Shown: in pieces, positions 60,707 through 64,000 of the stretch
Numbering within the stretch: position 1 is the first letter of the stretch
Layout of the letters: each line of letters begins with the position of its first letter
Translations under genes and position numbers: made by a program
The notes under the pieces: model-generated
What the model saw: only the letters and a program-made list of their open reading frames with translations
Told to the model about the DNA's origin: nothing
The model's database searches: none
From: Microcoleus vaginatus_C
Lineage (GTDB): Bacteria > Cyanobacteriota > Cyanobacteriia > Cyanobacteriales > Microcoleaceae
DNA: 64,000 nt
Assembly (NCBI GenBank): GCA_040004035.1
Contig: JAMPLN010000023.1
Direction: 5' to 3' (one strand)

Positions 60707-61966
60707 CTAATTCCAACGCTTCTTGCGCTGTCGCTGGCTTGCCACCGCCTCCACCAGTCCCAGGCCGAGAAAATTACTCAGCAGCGACGCATTTCCGTAA
60801 CTTAGGAAAGGCAGGGGAATGCCCGTAACTGGAGCCAAGCCAATGTTCATCCCAATATTTACGAACACCTGAAAAATCAACATTGACAGTACGCCGATCG
60901 CCAGCAAAGAACCAAAATTATCGTTAGCCGTTTGAGCGATCGTCACCAACCGGAAACAAATTATCCAGAAAATCAACAACACGGCAATACAGCCAATAAA
61001 ACCCAATTCTTCGCCAATAGCTGAAAAGATAAAGTCCGTATGCTGTTCGGGAATAAAGTTAAGCTGAGTTTGCGTTCCCTGAAACAAACCCCTGCCCTTC
61101 AGTTCCCCAGCGCCAATAGCAATCCGAGATTGAATCAAGTGATATCCGCTGCCTAAAGGGTCTTTCTCGGGGTTTAAAAACCCTGTCAGACGCATTTTTT
61201 GATAATCCTTGAGCACATTCCAAAAAATATGTCCGAGGTGTCCAGAAACAACGTTCACCAACACAGCACCGAAAGTACCCAACCACGGCCAAGGCAGGGT
61301 TCGCCAAGCGATAATACCCGCAACAACTACCCAGGCTATCCAAATCGGTGTAGACAGGTTATTGAAGAGAACTGAGATGAGAGGAGAGAATAGCAATATT
61401 AGCCAGCCGGGATTGACATTTCCCCAGTAAAACATCCCCATCGTGATCGCCCCGAAGACCAAGGAAGTACCTAAATTTGGTTCAGCAAAGATCAATCCCC
61501 AGGGTACAGCCATAATCGCCAGCATCCTCAACATATTACCCACGGTGGGGACAGTCTTGTCGTGCAGGAGAGCTGCTAAAGTGACAATCATGCCTACTTT
61601 GGCAAATTCTGAGGGTTGCAGGTAGAAGCCGCCGATGTTGATCCACCGCTGGGCACCGAGCCCTGTAGTACCGATAAAGCGCACTGCGATCAGGGACAAA
61701 TTGATTAAGATGTAAATCGGCCATTTCCACTCAATCAGTGTTTGATAACGGCAGCGGGAAATGATGATGGCGAGAAACAAACCGACTGCCCCAGTTACCC
61801 AGTGCCGCCACCAGTTGATGAGTCCCTGATTAATTTCCACGCTGTGGATCATGATTCCCCCGAAGATGGTGAGGGCGATGCAAGCGCCAAACAGCCAAGG
61901 GTCTGCTTCTTCCCAGGGTTTGAAGATTGATTTCCAGCGGTTTCTGACTTGTATTCTCTGCAACAT
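60707..61966 (-). CDS. rodA: Rod shape-determining protein RodA (SEDS glycosyltransferase)
   Basis: 419 aa. Ten predicted membrane helices; the SEDS motifs are LQPSEFAKVGMI, EPNLGTSL, GSGYHLIQSRIAIGAGELKGRGLFQGTQTQLNFIPEQHTDF (first part), GEELGFIG and the C-terminal PLPFLSYGNASLL with GLGLVEAV. Polymerises lipid II in the lateral wall with a class B PBP. Longer N-terminal cytoplasmic tail (MLQRIQVRNRWKSIFKPW) fits cyanobacterial RodA. A heptamer array lies upstream. Confidence 0.95.
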   Translation of the reverse strand: MLQRIQVRNRWKSIFKPWEEADPWLFGACIALTIFGGIMIHSVEINQGLINWWRHWVTGAVGLFLAIIISRCRYQTLIEWKWPIYILINLSLIAVRFIGTTGLGAQRWINIGGFYLQPSEFAKVGMIVTLAALLHDKTVPTVGNMLRMLAIMAVPWGLIFAEPNLGTSLVFGAITMGMFYWGNVNPGWLILLFSPLISVLFNNLSTPIWIAWVVVAGIIAWRTLPWPWLGTFGAVLVNVVSGHLGHIFWNVLKDYQKMRLTGFLNPEKDPLGSGYHLIQSRIAIGAGELKGRGLFQGTQTQLNFIPEQHTDFIFSAIGEELGFIGCIAVLLIFWIICFRLVTIAQTANDNFGSLLAIGVLSMLIFQVFVNIGMNIGLAPVTGIPLPFLSYGNASLLSNFLGLGLVEAVASQRQRKKRWN

Positions 61967-62298
61967 GAGGATTTTAGATTTTAGATTTTAGATTTTAGAT
62001 TATCGAGCCGATTTTCGGAAGTTGTGGATATATTTCGGATTCAGACTCTGCACCTTACTTCAGAAGCGTCGGTGTGAGTACCTCACATTATTCGGGGAGT
62101 TGTAGGGAGGTTCCGGGAACGAAAAAAGGAACGCCAAACCGGGTATCTGGGTATTCTATTTTTTCTGTGCGCTTACTTAATTTAGTTCGCGATCGCACGT
62201 GGTCAGAAACCGGGTTTTTGTCGAGAAGACGGGTTACAACTCGCCGAAACCGCTAAAAACCCGGTTTCTTGGGTTTTGATTCGTAAGCCCTAGAATCG
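61967..62298. other. Intergenic region with repeats
   Basis: 332 bp. ATTTTAG heptamers at 61971-62002 next to the rodA start. A perfect 15-bp inverted repeat AGAAACCGGGTTTTT (62205-62219) / AAAAACCCGGTTTCT (62255-62269) lies 30 bp from the VOC gene's stop and may serve as its terminator. No gene seen. Confidence 0.5.
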
Positions 62299-62646
62299 TC
62301 AAGCCGGTTCGTAAAGGTACTCAAAGCCGTTCCCATCTGGATCTCTGCCGTAAAAAGATGCAGTACCGTCGCGGTGTTCGTGAATGTGGGTGACGGAAAC
62401 ACCATCGGCTTTGAGTTGTTGGTAGGCGGATTCCATTTCGGCGCGATCGTCAAATACAAACCCAAAATGCGGCCCTGCTTGGTCGTAACTCGGACTCAAC
62501 AGCGCCAATCCGTCCTCTCCTGCTTTCAAATAAGCCCAGTCTGCATCTTTCCAAACTAACTCCATGCCCAAGTTTAGGTAGAACTCAGCAGATTTCTCTA
62601 TGTCTTGCACGCAGACGGCTACGTGTCCCAATCGTTTTAGTTTCAT
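62299..62646 (-). CDS. VOC-superfamily (glyoxalase-like) protein
   Basis: 115 aa from the ATG at 62644-62646 (KLKRLGHVAVCVQDIEKSAEFY start; upstream in-frame codons to 62727 lack similarity). Two beta-alpha-beta-beta-beta motifs; metal-ligand-type residues are His8 (GHVAV), the middle His of GPHFGF, and Glu near the end in GFEYLYEP. Lyase, isomerase or dioxygenase; substrate unknown. Confidence 0.82.
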   Translation of the reverse strand: MKLKRLGHVAVCVQDIEKSAEFYLNLGMELVWKDADWAYLKAGEDGLALLSPSYDQAGPHFGFVFDDRAEMESAYQQLKADGVSVTHIHEHRDGTASFYGRDPDGNGFEYLYEPA

Positions 62647-62707
62647 GTCTACAAAATTTATTGTTGTCCTTTCGTGTATTGTATCTATTTTCTGATTTTT
62701 TTCTCGA

Positions 62708-64000
62708 TTAATTAGGTATTTTTTCAATTTTTTTGGTCGCTGCTAACTGTACTTTTTCTACTTGTTTGCTAGCGTCCATTTCGCTGAACAGTTGAATGGC
62801 GCGCTCAAAATTTTCTTGACTTTTCTCGATGTTACCAAGTTTTTGTTCTGTTAGTGCTAGTTGATAGCAAGCTTCGGCTCGGTCTAATTTAGCGCTGGTT
62901 CGATCGAGTATTTCTATTGCTTCTGCATGGTGCTGCAGGGCTTGGTCAAATTCTCCCCCTTCTCGGTACAGTGCTGCTATACTGCTGAGAGCCTTGGCTT
63001 TGATGGTGTTGTACTGGTTTTGGTCGGCTTGGGCGATCGCTTGGCGGTACAAGCTCAAAGCTTTCTCTGTCTCTCCCAGGTTTTGATAGGTGGCGGCGAG
63101 AAAAACTAACTTGTATCCCGTACCCACCAACTGACTGTTTTCCCGATCGGCATAAAGTTTTTCGGCGAGTTCCTCCGCCTCTTTTTTGTCTCCGATACAC
63201 GCGTTGAGGAAAGCTAACCCGACATTAATCGAATAGCTGTTAATCCCGATTTCGTCCCGCGAATTTTTCAGCTTGACAAATATCTCCATAGCTGATTCTA
63301 ATTCGCGCATTTCTATTTGACAAAAACCTATATTAATTGCCGCGTTAACTTTCCAAAATTCCAGATCAGCTTGTTTACCGTTGTCCGGTTCGCTACTTTT
63401 TCCTATAATTTGCAAAGATTTAGTGGCTTTTATTTCTGATATTTGGTGGCATTCTATGGCTTGATTTATTTCGCCTAAAATCCGGTAACAACTGCCTAAA
63501 ATACTGTATAAGCCGCTCAAATAATAATCAGAAGTCACATTGTTGACGATACGAGTAGTTGCTGAAATTATTGGCTGCAAGAAACCTAATTTGTAGAGTG
63601 CTCTACCCAGCTTGTAATCTTTGGCAAACTGGATATTGATTTTTTTGAGGATGACGCTCGCGGCCTGCTCGAAACAGCTAATTGCCACATAATGATAGTA
63701 AGCTTCAAAAGCTTTCAGCGCATCTTCTACAGTCTCAATATTTTCAACACTCTCTGTCCAGAACTCGGCTGCTTTGCTGTTTGCAGTTTCCCAGTCTCCG
63801 GGCGAGAGCCGATCGACCGCTTCTTCCCGAATTGCTGGATGCAGCCAGTATTCGCCCTTCTGAGACTCGACTAGCGATCGGTGCAACAGCGATTTAATGA
63901 TTTGTCGGCGTCCGGCTTCGGGCACGTCCCAGAGCAAACACAAAAGTCCGTCAGTCGGGACTGTCGGCACGTCTTGATATCGGTAACAGCCCAAGCGGCA
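62708..64000 (-). CDS. NB-ARC/TPR protein, C-terminal part (truncated by window edge)
   Basis: At least 430 codons, open at the right edge. The first visible residues (CRLGCYRYQDVPTVP, LLCLLWDVPE, IIKSLLHRSLVES, YWLHPAIREEAVDRL) are the winged-helix part that follows an NB-ARC/STAND nucleotide-binding domain in a large cyanobacterial family. Residues about 100-420 are TPR-like helical repeats (LGSCYRILGEINQAIECHQIS, ALSLYRQAIAQADQNQYN, AEACYQLALTEQKLGNIEKSQ). The N-terminal effector domain is outside the window. STAND proteins with this layout often act in signalling, heterocyst/hormogonia control or phage defence. Confidence 0.85.
   Translation of the reverse strand, partial: CRLGCYRYQDVPTVPTDGLLCLLWDVPEAGRRQIIKSLLHRSLVESQKGEYWLHPAIREEAVDRLSPGDWETANSKAAEFWTESVENIETVEDALKAFEAYYHYVAISCFEQAASVILKKINIQFAKDYKLGRALYKLGFLQPIISATTRIVNNVTSDYYLSGLYSILGSCYRILGEINQAIECHQISEIKATKSLQIIGKSSEPDNGKQADLEFWKVNAAINIGFCQIEMRELESAMEIFVKLKNSRDEIGINSYSINVGLAFLNACIGDKKEAEELAEKLYADRENSQLVGTGYKLVFLAATYQNLGETEKALSLYRQAIAQADQNQYNTIKAKALSSIAALYREGGEFDQALQHHAEAIEILDRTSAKLDRAEACYQLALTEQKLGNIEKSQENFERAIQLFSEMDASKQVEKVQLAATKKIEKIPN

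Overview
The window looks like chromosome of a filamentous, non-marine cyanobacterium, most likely an Oscillatoriales type (Microcoleus/Oscillatoria/Phormidium-like). The evidence is a complete phycocyanin operon (cpcBA, two rod linkers, cpcD, cpcE, cpcF), photosystem II lipoproteins Psb27 and PsbQ, the petC-petA pair of the cytochrome b6f complex, a CcmK carboxysome shell gene, pcxA, many HIP1 octamers (GCGATCGC), and the 7-bp tandem repeats (STRR) typical of filamentous cyanobacteria. The genus is inferred by eye; no database search was possible.

Layout. 1-0.9 kb: 3' part of a frame-broken IS630-type element that has cut off a restriction-endonuclease-like gene. 0.9-5.2 kb: a polysaccharide deacetylase, then a tight three-gene operon read leftward (DUF262 protein, DUF3696-type AAA ATPase, unrecognised 320-aa protein) with the look of a defence or DNA-surveillance module. 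5.4-12.4 kb, leftward: GH10-like hydrolase, psb27, recF (with an STRR inside the coding sequence) and a Ca2+-type P-ATPase. 12.4-19.3 kb, rightward: a 1.4-kb leader and the cpc operon, whose gaps carry hairpins and small repeats that could set subunit stoichiometry. 19.3-33 kb: mixed housekeeping, including DUF2103, a CheY-like regulator, an orphan cas6, class I aldolase, M1 aminopeptidase, a Nudix protein, a frame-broken small gene pair, a DAO-family oxidase, psbQ, a nucleophile-less alpha/beta-hydrolase, petA and petC. 33-38 kb: an isolated ccmK, a tandemly duplicated pair of RTX (Ca2+-binding) proteins, and tatC with an extraordinary N-terminal repeat array. 38-49.6 kb: MDR oxidoreductase, a divergent pair of signalling proteins (REC-PAS-GGDEF-EAL and a hybrid histidine kinase with five PAS domains), an SDR, a DJ-1/ferritin-like fusion and a rhomboid protease. 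49.8-56.2 kb: two giant RTX proteins with minisatellite-coded linkers. 56.6-64 kb: AddB/UvrD-like protein, pcxA, rodA, a VOC protein and the C-terminal part of an NB-ARC/TPR protein that runs off the window.

How the genes work together. cpcB/A form the phycocyanin disc, the two CpcC-like linkers and CpcD assemble and cap rods, and CpcE/F attach bilin to CpcA. Psb27 and PsbQ serve PSII assembly and the lumenal side of PSII. PetC carries a twin-arginine signal anchor, and TatC, the Tat receptor, lies 4 kb away. Four RTX proteins share a similar C-terminal ending suggesting one type I secretion route, but no exporter is in the window. The items most worth following up are the TatC repeat array, the DUF262/ATPase/unknown operon, the orphan cas6, the STRR inside recF and the RTX family. 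No tRNA or rRNA gene and no CRISPR array was recognised.
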